Of a stretch of 64,000 nt of DNA, positions 1 to 8,626 are shown in pieces. The notes below the pieces were generated by a model. It ran no database searches and was not told the origin of the DNA. It was given only the letters and a program-made list of their open reading frames with translations. Each line of letters begins with the position of its first letter. Within the stretch, counting starts at the first letter, position 1. Both the position numbers and the translations under genes were made by a program. The stretch spans positions 1 to 64,000 of the forward strand of contig JBGVOD010000029.1 in assembly GCA_045126215.1 (NCBI GenBank), written 5' to 3'. This stretch comes from SVEL01 sp045126215 (GTDB lineage Bacteria > Bacillota > Clostridia > Lachnospirales > Lachnospiraceae).

Positions 1-47
1 TAATATCTGCCACTTCTGATAACTTACGCTGTTCCCAATTTCTTGTT
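1..47 (-). pseudogene. HsdS specificity-subunit fragment at window edge
   Basis: Read on the minus strand this stretch encodes WEQRKLSEVADI, the conserved opening of a type I specificity-subunit target-recognition half. It enters directly from the hsdR terminator with no start codon or ribosome site in view, and it continues out of the window. Positions 20-38 are identical over 19 bp to 3726-3744 in hsdS. A start-less S half sharing a repeat with the expressed S gene is the usual look of a silent cassette, but the rest lies outside the window, so a truncated remnant is equally possible. Confidence 0.6.
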
Positions 48-48
48 C

Positions 49-92
49 TATACGAAAAAAGAGACAACTATAAGTCGTCTCTTTCTCGTATA
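49..92 (-). terminator. Intrinsic terminator after hsdR
   Basis: Long inverted repeat just after the hsdR stop. The inner arms 58-69 and 73-84 pair with one mismatch, and the outer arms TATACGA (49-55) and TCGTATA (86-92) are perfect. On the minus strand the stem is followed by a run of six T. The 14-bp string CTATACGAAAAAAG (48-61) recurs at the hairpin near 12,444. Confidence 0.75.
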
Positions 93-101
93 AAAATGCA
101 T

Positions 102-3100
102 TTATAAATATTTATCTCGAATTTCTCTTATCTGTTTTGGAAGTTTCATTCGCAACTCCATATTATGTGCTAAAATACTTGGTGCTTTTTCTGTTGCATT
201 TGCGTAATCCAAGGTCTTAACAATATCTTCCATGTATGGAATCTTCTCTGGTTCAGATACATCATAAGCCTCAACTGCCTTAGATAACAAACTTTTATCT
301 AATCCCCATTTCGAAGCCATCTCTGCAATCAATTCATCCATTTCACGGTGGCACCATTGTTCAAACGCCATATCAAACGGTGTAGATGAAAGAACTTTTC
401 CTTGAACTAATTCTTCATTTACAAATCTCTTTAACAACTCCGCCTTTACGCTATCTCCCAAGTCACTGACTTCTTGAATTTGCTCATAAATTATTCTAAG
501 TGTTTCATCATCCACATACTGCACATCTCCATTAGTACGGGTCTTGCTTCCAATTAACTTCAACAAATGACTAGCATCTATAACATCCGTTCCCGCAAGT
601 TTTGTTTTACCCAATTGTCTTACTGGCAATGGTACAGGTGGGTCTATTTCTTCTCGTGTCAAATTTCGATAAGCACCTACATATTTTTTCCATGTATGCT
701 CATCAATTCCAAACTCTTCATCATTCCACGAATACTCATAATACTGCTGTAAACAATTTAACTGTTCTGCAGCCGCACGGTAAGCCTTCTTGAACATTTC
801 CTTGTCCTCCGTACACTCTTCTAAACTCTTCCATTGTGCAGGGTCTGGCAATGTGCTCACCATTGCTTCTACTAAACTTCTAAACTTGGAAACCGCAACA
901 TCATATGTATCTACTAAAACCTTGGAACTTTTACCACCACTTCCATATAATTTAAGAGCATCTTCTACGCATTCTTTCGTTATTGCAGGATACTGAAAAT
1001 TAATAATCGTACCAAATTCCTTTTGCTTGCCAAATAGTCTATTAGTTCTTGAATATGCCTGTATCAAACTTTGTAATTCCAACGTTCTATCAACATACAA
1101 AGTATTTAACCTTTTAGAGTCATATCCTGTCAGAAGTTGGTCGGCAACAATTACTAAATCAATATTCTTATCACTAATACCACTTCCACCACGTTTGGTT
1201 CTTTCAATTAAATCTTCAAAATAATCATTTTTTCTTCCGGACTTAATATCTTCCAAACTCAAATTAAGATTTGTGAACTCTCTATAATCAGACAACATTT
1301 CTTCAAGAATTTCATCTGGTACAACCTGCATATTATCATCTGAATCATCTCCATTTTCATTTCCAACGCTAAATGTCATGGCAATATTAAGCTTTATGCC
1401 TCTCTCCTGCATCTGACGCTTAAATTCATGATAATATGCAATTACTCTGGTCTTGTACCTTGCAGTTAATATAGCATTAAAATACCTATTTTGAGACTGT
1501 GCATCCCAATTATTAAGTATTTCACTTACAACTCTTGGAATATGTACTTCGTCCTGGTATATTAAGAGTCCTCTCTTAACTGCTTCCTTTTCTACTTCAA
1601 GTTCACTTAGCTTCATTACCTCTCGCTCAATCTCACGCTCTGGAACTTCTGGATTTTCTAATTTTCTTTCTTCGATTATCTTTTCTCGAAGTTTCTCATA
1701 GCTCTCAAATTCGCCTGTATTAATATAGTCAACATGGAATCCTAATACATTTCCGTCTGCTATAGCCGAGTCAATCGTATATTCATGAAGCATTGGACCA
1801 AATAATCCCTCTGTCGTCTTAATTAGCTCACTGTATTCATTTATTCGACCCTTGACACTGTTTTCATCAAATAAAGGCGTACCAGTAAATCCAAAAAACA
1901 AGCCATTCTTTTTAAAATATTCACGAATAATTTGCATCATTTCACCCATTGTAGTTCTATGAGCCTCATCAATAATGAAAATAATCCTCTTATCTGCAAC
2001 AGAAAAATCTTTTTGCTCATTATAATGTTTTACCAATGCACTCATTTTATGAGTTGTTGTAACAATAATAGAACTGTTCTTGTTCTCTAGACGTTTCATG
2101 AGCTTATGTGTGTATGGTGTATCATCCACATCAACTGGTTCGAATTTTGCATACTCTTTAAACTTTTTGCTTGTATTACTATCTAATTCTTTTCTATCAA
2201 CTAAAAATACAACTTTATCAAATCCAGCTCTTGTTGCTAAAAACAAAGCGGTCTTAAAACTTGTTATCGTTTTTCCAGAACCGGTTGTATGCCAAACAAA
2301 TCCTCCATGTGGTATTCTTTCCTCTGTATCATATCCCATTGCAGCTTTTTCAATTGCTCTCAAAGCATATACTTGATAAGGTCGCAGCAAAAGATGTCTT
2401 CTATCTTCTTCCCTCTCAGCTTCATCTATAACAAGATAATCTCCAACCATCTGATGTGCCATAGGAATCATTAAAAATGCCTTTATGATTTCTTTGTAAT
2501 CGTTGATTGGCTTATTTTTCTCATCTGCCCAATGAAAAACAAAGGATGGATTAAATTCATCAATTGATTTTGGTGTAGCAAAATATCTAGTTTCAATTTC
2601 TGTTGTAATAACCATCATCTGCGAAAACGCCATAAAGTTATTGCAATACTCTCCATCTTTATAATATCTCTTAAACTGAAAATACGCTTCATCTAAGTTC
2701 TTATCTGTACGCTTTTGTTCAATATTTATAAGAGGTAATCCATTAATTAGTAGCACAATATCAAATCTATTATTATGGCTCGTTCTAACTTCTCTTGCAA
2801 TTCTATAACTGGAATCACCACCTCTTACCTCGGCTTTTCTAAATATCGTTAAAGTAATCTGCTTTCTTGTAACTTTAGGATTGTCATCCCTATAAATCCC
2901 ATCAATTTTTCCTACAGAATTTTCTGCAGATAAAATTTTTGCAGCTTCATAGCTATTATTGATTTGGTTAACTTTCGCCATAACCTGCTGAAATTCGTTG
3001 TCCGTTAGCTCTACTCCCTCTAATTGGTCAGCATTTATACGGTTAAGTTCTTTTCGCCAAAAATTAATCAAATCATCCACTGTTACTTCATGCAAATTTC

Positions 3101-3200
3101 CATTCAATTCATCCGGTGCCTTCCATTTAAACTTCTCTAACTCTCTAACAAAATTTTCCTGAAAGGCACGTTCTGATGCACTTTTTACTGTATTGCTCAT
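102..3200 (-). CDS. hsdR: Type I restriction enzyme, R (endonuclease/translocase) subunit
   Basis: HsdR is the ATP-driven DNA translocase and nuclease of a type I restriction complex (R2M2S). About 1032 residues, normal for the family. An N-terminal PD-(D/E)xK nuclease domain shows D148, E162 and K164 (in IEQKR). Two RecA-like helicase domains follow, with Walker A GSGKT (308-312), DEAH (412-415), a GFTGTP motif III and the QAYSRTNR motif VI. A TTG sits immediately before the ATG; the ATG at 3200 is chosen because AGGAGG lies six bases upstream. It is the last gene of the hsd operon, 12 bp after hsdS. The motifs look intact, so restriction is probably active if the specificity subunit works. 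Confidence 0.95.
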   Translation of the reverse strand: MSNTVKSASERAFQENFVRELEKFKWKAPDELNGNLHEVTVDDLINFWRKELNRINADQLEGVELTDNEFQQVMAKVNQINNSYEAAKILSAENSVGKIDGIYRDDNPKVTRKQITLTIFRKAEVRGGDSSYRIAREVRTSHNNRFDIVLLINGLPLINIEQKRTDKNLDEAYFQFKRYYKDGEYCNNFMAFSQMMVITTEIETRYFATPKSIDEFNPSFVFHWADEKNKPINDYKEIIKAFLMIPMAHQMVGDYLVIDEAEREEDRRHLLLRPYQVYALRAIEKAAMGYDTEERIPHGGFVWHTTGSGKTITSFKTALFLATRAGFDKVVFLVDRKELDSNTSKKFKEYAKFEPVDVDDTPYTHKLMKRLENKNSSIIVTTTHKMSALVKHYNEQKDFSVADKRIIFIIDEAHRTTMGEMMQIIREYFKKNGLFFGFTGTPLFDENSVKGRINEYSELIKTTEGLFGPMLHEYTIDSAIADGNVLGFHVDYINTGEFESYEKLREKIIEERKLENPEVPEREIEREVMKLSELEVEKEAVKRGLLIYQDEVHIPRVVSEILNNWDAQSQNRYFNAILTARYKTRVIAYYHEFKRQMQERGIKLNIAMTFSVGNENGDDSDDNMQVVPDEILEEMLSDYREFTNLNLSLEDIKSGRKNDYFEDLIERTKRGGSGISDKNIDLVIVADQLLTGYDSKRLNTLYVDRTLELQSLIQAYSRTNRLFGKQKEFGTIINFQYPAITKECVEDALKLYGSGGKSSKVLVDTYDVAVSKFRSLVEAMVSTLPDPAQWKSLEECTEDKEMFKKAYRAAAEQLNCLQQYYEYSWNDEEFGIDEHTWKKYVGAYRNLTREEIDPPVPLPVRQLGKTKLAGTDVIDASHLLKLIGSKTRTNGDVQYVDDETLRIIYEQIQEVSDLGDSVKAELLKRFVNEELVQGKVLSSTPFDMAFEQWCHREMDELIAEMASKWGLDKSLLSKAVEAYDVSEPEKIPYMEDIVKTLDYANATEKAPSILAHNMELRMKLPKQIREIRDKYL

Positions 3201-3212
3201 CAAATTCCTCCT

Positions 3213-3800
3213 TTACTTTACAAACATCTCATTCAGATACGCCTGCTTAATATTTTTCAACTTATCCAACTTACGCTGATGAAGGGTGATAAGGTGGTCA
3301 AGGTTTTGAAAATACTCTCCAATCAGTTTTTGCTCTTCTATATCTGGTATTATAATCTCAGCATTCAAAATATTTTGAGAGTTCAGTGATTCAAATGTGG
3401 ACCCACAAGACAAACTCTTCCAGTATCCTTCAGAATCCATTTTTACAAGCAACTGATATATAAATTCATTCCCTTTTATTGCGGCTACACCTCTTCCAAT
3501 AACCGCATCAAACGCCGTTTTTCCCATTGCTCCTGCAGGTGCCCTAACACTCATAATTAAATCTCCTGCCTGTGCAGTTTTTGTCTTTTGCGTAGTCCAC
3601 ATTCTTGGATTTACCCATCCATCTTTTAAATCAGCATTCCCTTGTACTAAAATATAGTCACTTGGTACATCACTATATGTTGAGCCATCAGGAGATTGCC
3701 CCATTGTAATCACACATTCCTCCCCTAACTTACGCTGTTCCCAAGCATCTGAAAATCCTGCAAATCTTCTTTTTGGTATATTAGTCTTTTTACTCTCCAT
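3213..3800 (-). CDS. hsdS: Type I restriction specificity subunit, half-length
   Basis: HsdS reads the target sequence for both methylation and cleavage. Full-length HsdS has two target-recognition domains and about 400 residues; this protein has 195 residues and only one. It opens with RRFAGFSDAWEQRKLGE and ends with the conserved spacer helix HQRKLDKLKNIKQAYLNEMF. Half-size S proteins can act as head-to-tail dimers and then read palindromic-type bipartite sites, so this need not be a broken gene. Its ATG overlaps the hsdM stop by one base. The 19-bp repeat at 3726-3744, coding for the WEQRKL region, is shared with the fragment at the left window edge, which suggests past or continuing domain exchange. 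Confidence 0.88.
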   Translation of the reverse strand: MESKKTNIPKRRFAGFSDAWEQRKLGEECVITMGQSPDGSTYSDVPSDYILVQGNADLKDGWVNPRMWTTQKTKTAQAGDLIMSVRAPAGAMGKTAFDAVIGRGVAAIKGNEFIYQLLVKMDSEGYWKSLSCGSTFESLNSQNILNAEIIIPDIEEQKLIGEYFQNLDHLITLHQRKLDKLKNIKQAYLNEMFVK

Positions 3801-6376
3801 TACATCACCACCAATTCCTGCTGTAACAAGCCAAAAGATGCCATCAACTCACTAATCTCATCATCAATATTATCCATAGTCTGGTTATATCGCTCATTTA
3901 ACATTTTTAATGTCTCTATCTCCTGCTTAAGTGTACGATTAGACAATTCAGATAATTCTTTTACAAAAGAGCCAAACCATTTAGCATACATTAGTTCATC
4001 AATCTCCGAATCTGTTAACATCTCAATTCTGTCCTCAACTTGTTTGGTCAAATCCGCTTCATCTTCTTTAATCTTCTTTGTTAGAGTCGTTTTTTCAGTC
4101 ATTAACTTATCAACTTTATGCAGCAATTCATATTCTTCGGTTTGCTTTGCATACTTCTTAGCTTCTGCCTTTATAAGTTTTCCTTCAAATACAGGTTGTG
4201 CATCCCCATCTTCATTCTTTTTTAACGTATCAAACAAAGTACTATTTTCAACAGTATCTTCTTCTATTGCAGATTCGGCTAATTGTGCTAATTCATCTTC
4301 CACCATCTGTAATCTTGATTTATCTGCATTAATACTATCCAACACTTCACTATATAGTATTTTCTTTACTAGTTCATTGGAAATAATTACACCATTCCAA
4401 CCATCTTGTTCCTCACGCTTGTTCTTTCCGCTTCCCTTAGTAACCATACGTGGTTCTCTCATTCTTCCAACTTCATAAAAGCCTCCATTAGCAATCATCT
4501 CCGTATCGTGAAGCAAGCTCTTGCTCCAAATATCTGCAACTATCTGATATCCATCGTATTCATCAATAAATTCATACTCTTTCAATAGTGTTAATATTTC
4601 AGAATACATCTCCTCTTTGACATCATTTATTGCGTTAAGATTATTTAAGGCTTTTAATATTTCCATATATCTATTCGCATACTCTGCAGCAAAAGTTTCA
4701 ATATTTCTCGAAATTAAAAGAACATTCTCACTGTATAAAATATCTTTCTCCAGTACAGTTGTATCTACAACTAATTCCATATATCCCGGTCTAACAGACT
4801 TAATTCCTTTCGAAATAGCGTCTGCACTTAATGTATTTATTGCCTTTAATCCCATGATATTACTTTCCGGAATACCACCGAGCAAATGTCCATCAACATC
4901 ATGAGGAATTTCCTTATCAATACCCTCTACATAACGTGGAATATTAAGGTTATAATCATTAGCTATAATGTCATCTCTGGTAGCCTTACAGCTAAATCCC
5001 GGAAGAACAGTTCTATCTCTGTATGTATGAATAATTCTTGCAATATCTTTTTCTTGTAATACATTCTGTTTTCCAACTTTAATAAAGCTATTTGAAGCGT
5101 CAATTATTAACACTGGCTCATCATTTTTTCTATTCTTTTTTAAAACCATAACAACTACTGGAATACCTGTATTTGTAAACAAATTACTTGGCAAACCTAT
5201 TACAGTATCAATTCTGTTTTTATCAATTAATTTTTTACGTATTTCACCTTCGGTTCCACCTCTAAACAATACTCCATGAGGAAGTACAATAGACATAGTA
5301 CCTTCGGTTTCCAAATGATACAGCCCATGCAATAAAAATGCATAATCCCCTTTAGAATCTGGCGGAAGACAACCTACTGACTCGAAACGAGGGTCACTTA
5401 CCTTTAATCCTGCCTTATTCCATTTTGACAGCGAATATGGTGGATTCATAACTACTGCATCAAACTGGACACCTCTATCTGGATTTTGTGGATCTTCCGG
5501 CCAGTCCTCTGCTAATGTATCACCATTTTTTATTGTCATTTTGTCAGGCTTTACTCCATGTAACAATAAATTCATTCTTGTCAGGTTATATGTTGCTGTA
5601 TTCTTCTCTTGACCATAATATTCTAGGTCTCTCTGCTTATCCGCACTCAAATGTTTTCTTACCGTCAATAAAAGCGAACCGGAGCCAACACATGGGTCAT
5701 AAATAGATGATATATCCGATGATTGTACTACGGTTTGTGCTAAAATTTCACTTACTTGTCTTGGGGTATAGAACTCGCCAGCTTTCTTTCCGGATTCCAT
5801 TGCAAACTGACCTATCAAATATTCGTATGCATCTCCTAATACATCATTCTTCTGCAATGCAATCATATCCAAATCAGCAAATAACAGTATCAATGCCTTG
5901 ATATTATTACTTCTGTCATTTAAACTACTACCCAAAGCTGTATCTGTTAAATCCATATTACTATTGGCAAATAATCCCTTAAATTCACTTGAGCCTTCCG
6001 TAACAGCAATGGTTCTTTCAAAATGATTTAAAGCATCCGTTACCTTCTGTAATTCAAACTGTCCTTCATCTATATCAATCAACCATGATTGATATAAATA
6101 TTCCGGTGCTACATAATATCCCAATGTACTTTGAATCATTTCCTCAATGTTGTGTCCATATGTTTCTTTAGCTTTCTTATACGCAGCAACCAATTCCTTT
6201 TCTGTTGCTTCTTTCAAACCGGATGTAACTGCAAAGATTTCTAATGTTTTATCGCTCAAAAACTTATAAAACATCAATCCTAACATATAATCTTTATATC
6301 GGCTTGCATCCATTGAACCTCTTAATTCATTCGCCCCATCCCATAAACGTCTTTTAATATCTTCAATTGAAATCAT
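3800..6376 (-). CDS. hsdM: Type I restriction N6-adenine methyltransferase subunit, extended
   Basis: HsdM transfers a methyl group from SAM to adenine N6 in the site chosen by HsdS. It has the HsdM N-terminal helical domain (about 1-150), a GEFYTPRQV motif, the SAM-binding motif DPCVGSGS (227-234) and catalytic NPPY (311-314), all intact. At 858 residues it is roughly 350 longer than typical HsdM. The extra C-terminal half (about 500-858) is charged, and from about 700 it is predicted by eye to be coiled coil; it may take over contacts that a full-length HsdS normally makes. AGGAGA lies ten bases upstream of the ATG. It follows the degenerate HsdM-like gene by 73 bp and overlaps hsdS by one base. 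Confidence 0.93.
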   Translation of the reverse strand: MISIEDIKRRLWDGANELRGSMDASRYKDYMLGLMFYKFLSDKTLEIFAVTSGLKEATEKELVAAYKKAKETYGHNIEEMIQSTLGYYVAPEYLYQSWLIDIDEGQFELQKVTDALNHFERTIAVTEGSSEFKGLFANSNMDLTDTALGSSLNDRSNNIKALILLFADLDMIALQKNDVLGDAYEYLIGQFAMESGKKAGEFYTPRQVSEILAQTVVQSSDISSIYDPCVGSGSLLLTVRKHLSADKQRDLEYYGQEKNTATYNLTRMNLLLHGVKPDKMTIKNGDTLAEDWPEDPQNPDRGVQFDAVVMNPPYSLSKWNKAGLKVSDPRFESVGCLPPDSKGDYAFLLHGLYHLETEGTMSIVLPHGVLFRGGTEGEIRKKLIDKNRIDTVIGLPSNLFTNTGIPVVVMVLKKNRKNDEPVLIIDASNSFIKVGKQNVLQEKDIARIIHTYRDRTVLPGFSCKATRDDIIANDYNLNIPRYVEGIDKEIPHDVDGHLLGGIPESNIMGLKAINTLSADAISKGIKSVRPGYMELVVDTTVLEKDILYSENVLLISRNIETFAAEYANRYMEILKALNNLNAINDVKEEMYSEILTLLKEYEFIDEYDGYQIVADIWSKSLLHDTEMIANGGFYEVGRMREPRMVTKGSGKNKREEQDGWNGVIISNELVKKILYSEVLDSINADKSRLQMVEDELAQLAESAIEEDTVENSTLFDTLKKNEDGDAQPVFEGKLIKAEAKKYAKQTEEYELLHKVDKLMTEKTTLTKKIKEDEADLTKQVEDRIEMLTDSEIDELMYAKWFGSFVKELSELSNRTLKQEIETLKMLNERYNQTMDNIDDEISELMASFGLLQQELVVM

Positions 6377-6449
6377 AGTATTTTTCTCTCCTTTAAAATT
6401 TAGTTATATATTTACCAATATCATTTTTAGTGTCCCTTAGTACGGACTC

Positions 6450-7772
6450 TTAATTGAACAAAGCTAATTTGCTATTATATTCATTTAGTTCGTCCAATCT
6501 ATTGTGACATAAAGCCAGTTCTTCGTTTATTTCTTCAATACTTCTAAATGATGTTGTACTTTCTGTTTTTTGGAATCTTGTGATAGTCCATTCTCCTACA
6601 TTAAGCACTTCGTCTTTTGACACTACAAAAGAAATACCCTCAACGACCTGTTTTTTTTCTAATATTTCCTGTAGCAGCTGCTTATTCTCTTCTGAGAAGG
6701 TCGGCTCTAATCTTCGTTCTCTTTGAATTAATTTAGCACCATCAACAAACAACACATCATTATTTCCTTGTTCAAATACTAACATTGTTGTATTAATAGT
6801 CGTGTAATTATATACTGATGGAAGCGATACAACAGCCTTTAACATTCCTCTTTTTACTGCGTTTTCTCTAAAGGAAGATAATGCTTTAGATTGCTTAAAT
6901 AAAAATCCCTGCGGAACAATTACAACCATTCTGCCGTTTTCATTAAGACACTCTAATCCACTTGCCAAAAGTAAACCTTCCATTTCCTTGCACTGTACAT
7001 TGTCCATCCACTCTCTACAACGCACTGTTTGATATCCAATCAATTCATTTACTTTCATCCCAAATGGTATATCCATAATCACTTTGTCGTGCATTCCAGA
7101 AGTATTAACACCTGTAAAATCTTCTGTTGCTAATGTAAAGTTCTTTACATCTGATAAAATCAAATACATTGCTGTATTCTGTATTGACTCTATGTTAATA
7201 TCATTACCATAAAATTTTACGTCTTTTCCCCTAATACACTCTACTGCAGAATATCCATAACCAACCGTACCATCAAGTACAGATTCTCCATCCTTTACAT
7301 TTGATGCAATTCTTAAAAGTTCTGCTACAGTATAACTGGAAACCCTTTCATTTCCCCTTTCATTGCTAATCTTATACAACATATACTGTGCCAATTCTCC
7401 ATAATTATCAGTTTCAACAATTGCCGCTACGACATTTACAAAAGTCTTCTTCCACTGCTCTTCTTGATATCTTGAAGGGCTAAGTACATCCTGTAATAAT
7501 CCTTGACGTAGCGAGTAGGTCGATTCTAATACTTCCACACCTTTTCTCAACGCCTCAATATCATCCACATTTGTAGGGCGATATAGACTCTTAGTCAATT
7601 CCAATATTACTCCCATATAATCTGGGTTCATACATACATTTTCGTCAATCATTTTCTTAAGACACATTACATACAACATTGTACCTACATACTGTGTTGC
7701 ATCATATCCAGCTTTATGCCAAATACTCATCAATTCATATACTATATTAATTGTTTTTTCATCACTCTTCAT
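6450..7772 (-). CDS. HsdM-like protein with degenerate methyltransferase motifs
   Basis: A second HsdM/N6-methylase-fold protein of 440 residues. The fold is recognisable: a helical N-terminal domain, a motif I-like VLDGTVGYGYS (about 165-175), and a downstream block ending in NGRMVVIVPQGFLF that matches the HsdM segment after the catalytic motif. However, the FYTP motif is replaced by SSYTVAELL, motif I lacks the usual DPxxGSG, and the catalytic NPPF/Y reads DIPF (234-237). The ORF is long and uninterrupted, so this is a retained protein, probably not an active methylase. I chose the ATG at 7772 because GGAGG lies eight bases before it; an upstream in-frame start at 7793 has no such site. 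It is tightly paired with the half-HsdS-like gene upstream. Confidence 0.8.
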   Translation of the reverse strand: MKSDEKTINIVYELMSIWHKAGYDATQYVGTMLYVMCLKKMIDENVCMNPDYMGVILELTKSLYRPTNVDDIEALRKGVEVLESTYSLRQGLLQDVLSPSRYQEEQWKKTFVNVVAAIVETDNYGELAQYMLYKISNERGNERVSSYTVAELLRIASNVKDGESVLDGTVGYGYSAVECIRGKDVKFYGNDINIESIQNTAMYLILSDVKNFTLATEDFTGVNTSGMHDKVIMDIPFGMKVNELIGYQTVRCREWMDNVQCKEMEGLLLASGLECLNENGRMVVIVPQGFLFKQSKALSSFRENAVKRGMLKAVVSLPSVYNYTTINTTMLVFEQGNNDVLFVDGAKLIQRERRLEPTFSEENKQLLQEILEKKQVVEGISFVVSKDEVLNVGEWTITRFQKTESTTSFRSIEEINEELALCHNRLDELNEYNSKLALFN

Positions 7773-7773
7773 T

Positions 7774-8361
7774 TTATTTACCTCCAAGAACACTATTTAG
7801 TTTCTCTTTTTCCAATGCAATAATCTGTGCCATTACTTCTTCTTTTAGTGTAATATTTTGAAAATACTCTGCCACCTGTCTCTGGTCTTCAAGTTCCATT
7901 TCTCTCACCATTACATCTTTTATTTTTCCCATAGTTAGCATTGGAACCGCTGCACCGCTAACCATATCCATTACTTGTTTAAGATATACTTCGGAATTAA
8001 GAAACGCTGCTAAATACTCCGACATCAGTGTTTTACTTGTATTCCTGATAATGATGCAAAATGAGGTAATCAATAATCCTTCGTCTTCTTCCGTTATGTA
8101 TGCCGCATCATATGGTGATGATAATTTCACAACAATATCGCCTGCTTTTGTAAGCTTCTTATCATCAAAATCTGACTTATATTCCAACTCATATAATTCA
8201 TCTTGTACTATTTTACCTGCCTTAATAGCTTTCGGTGGAATAACCTGTACCTTACCAATTGCAATTTCATTCTTTTTTTCATTTGCTTCTATTCTTGATG
8301 TAATCTGACCACCGATAAAAGCTAACCCTTTTACATCACTTAATTTAATCTGATTTTTCAT
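7774..8361 (-). CDS. Half-length HsdS-like DNA-recognition protein
   Basis: 195 residues resembling a single target-recognition domain of type I specificity subunits. It has the KAGDIVVKLSSPYDAAYI block (about 85-105), the SGAAVPMLTMGKIKDVMV block (about 145-162) and the closing DQRQVAEYFQNI segment followed by a short helix. It lacks the WEQRKL opening of hsdS at 3213 and is clearly a different lineage. It is the first gene of the operon and its stop lies one base from the start of the degenerate HsdM-like gene, so the two products probably act together. The ATG at 8361 has AAAGGA seven bases upstream; a longer in-frame start at 8403 would run into the control-region repeat and is less likely. 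Confidence 0.75.
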   Translation of the reverse strand: MKNQIKLSDVKGLAFIGGQITSRIEANEKKNEIAIGKVQVIPPKAIKAGKIVQDELYELEYKSDFDDKKLTKAGDIVVKLSSPYDAAYITEEDEGLLITSFCIIIRNTSKTLMSEYLAAFLNSEVYLKQVMDMVSGAAVPMLTMGKIKDVMVREMELEDQRQVAEYFQNITLKEEVMAQIIALEKEKLNSVLGGK

Positions 8362-8381
8362 GATAATATCCTTTCTTTTGC

Positions 8382-8402
8382 TGATATATTTTTTTATGTT
8401 CA
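8382..8402. repeat. Direct repeat copy 1 in hsd control region
   Basis: 21-bp sequence matching 8522-8542 in 20 of 21 positions, same orientation. This copy lies in the leader downstream of the promoter, so the pair brackets the promoter like two binding sites of one regulator. Confidence 0.55.
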
Positions 8403-8423
8403 TAACCGATTTGTAAAAGAAAT

Positions 8424-8440
8424 GGCACGGTACCAGTGCC
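8424..8440. promoter_or_regulatory. Palindrome in the hsd operon leader
   Basis: A 17-bp sequence with arms GGCAC and GTGCC around GGTACCA. It lies downstream of the predicted start of transcription and upstream of the first gene. On the minus strand it is followed by a T-rich run, so it could be an operator or a weak attenuator; the sequence does not decide. Confidence 0.4.
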
Positions 8441-8462
8441 TCTTCCTTTTCTTGATGCCCTA

Positions 8463-8491
8463 ATCATATCACAAAATTTTTTTCTTGTCAA
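8463..8491 (-). promoter_or_regulatory. Sigma-A-type promoter of the hsd operon
   Basis: On the minus strand TTGACA (8491-8486) and TATGAT (8468-8463) are separated by exactly 17 bp. This is the best promoter in the element portion and reads toward the half-HsdS-like gene at 8361. Confidence 0.75.
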
Positions 8492-8521
8492 TAACATTTT
8501 GCAAAAAATCACATTTTTATT

Positions 8522-8542
8522 TGATATATTTTTCTATGTTCA
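8522..8542. repeat. Direct repeat copy 2 in hsd control region
   Basis: Partner of 8382-8402 with one mismatch. It lies about 30 bp upstream of the -35 box of the hsd promoter. Confidence 0.55.
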
Positions 8543-8580
8543 ATCTTTTCCTTATAGATATTAAATCAATTAACATATAA

Positions 8581-8618
8581 AAGGAAGGACATTCTACCTG
8601 CTCAACTTGTCCTTCCTT
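8581..8618 (-). terminator. Intrinsic terminator after the 8627 gene
   Basis: Perfect 11-bp arms AAGGAAGGACA and TGTCCTTCCTT. On the minus strand the stem is followed by TTAT. It ends the two-gene unit 9325-8627 before the hsd promoter region. Confidence 0.75.
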
Positions 8619-8626
8619 TATCATTT

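Noticed and set aside
49..92. Palindrome considered as an insertion-sequence terminal repeat
   Set aside because: It has the stem-loop and T-run of an intrinsic terminator directly after hsdR, with no transposase or second copy.
6450..8361. Second complete type I restriction system
   Set aside because: No additional R subunit is present and the methylase motifs are degenerate, so it cannot be called a functional system of the standard kind.
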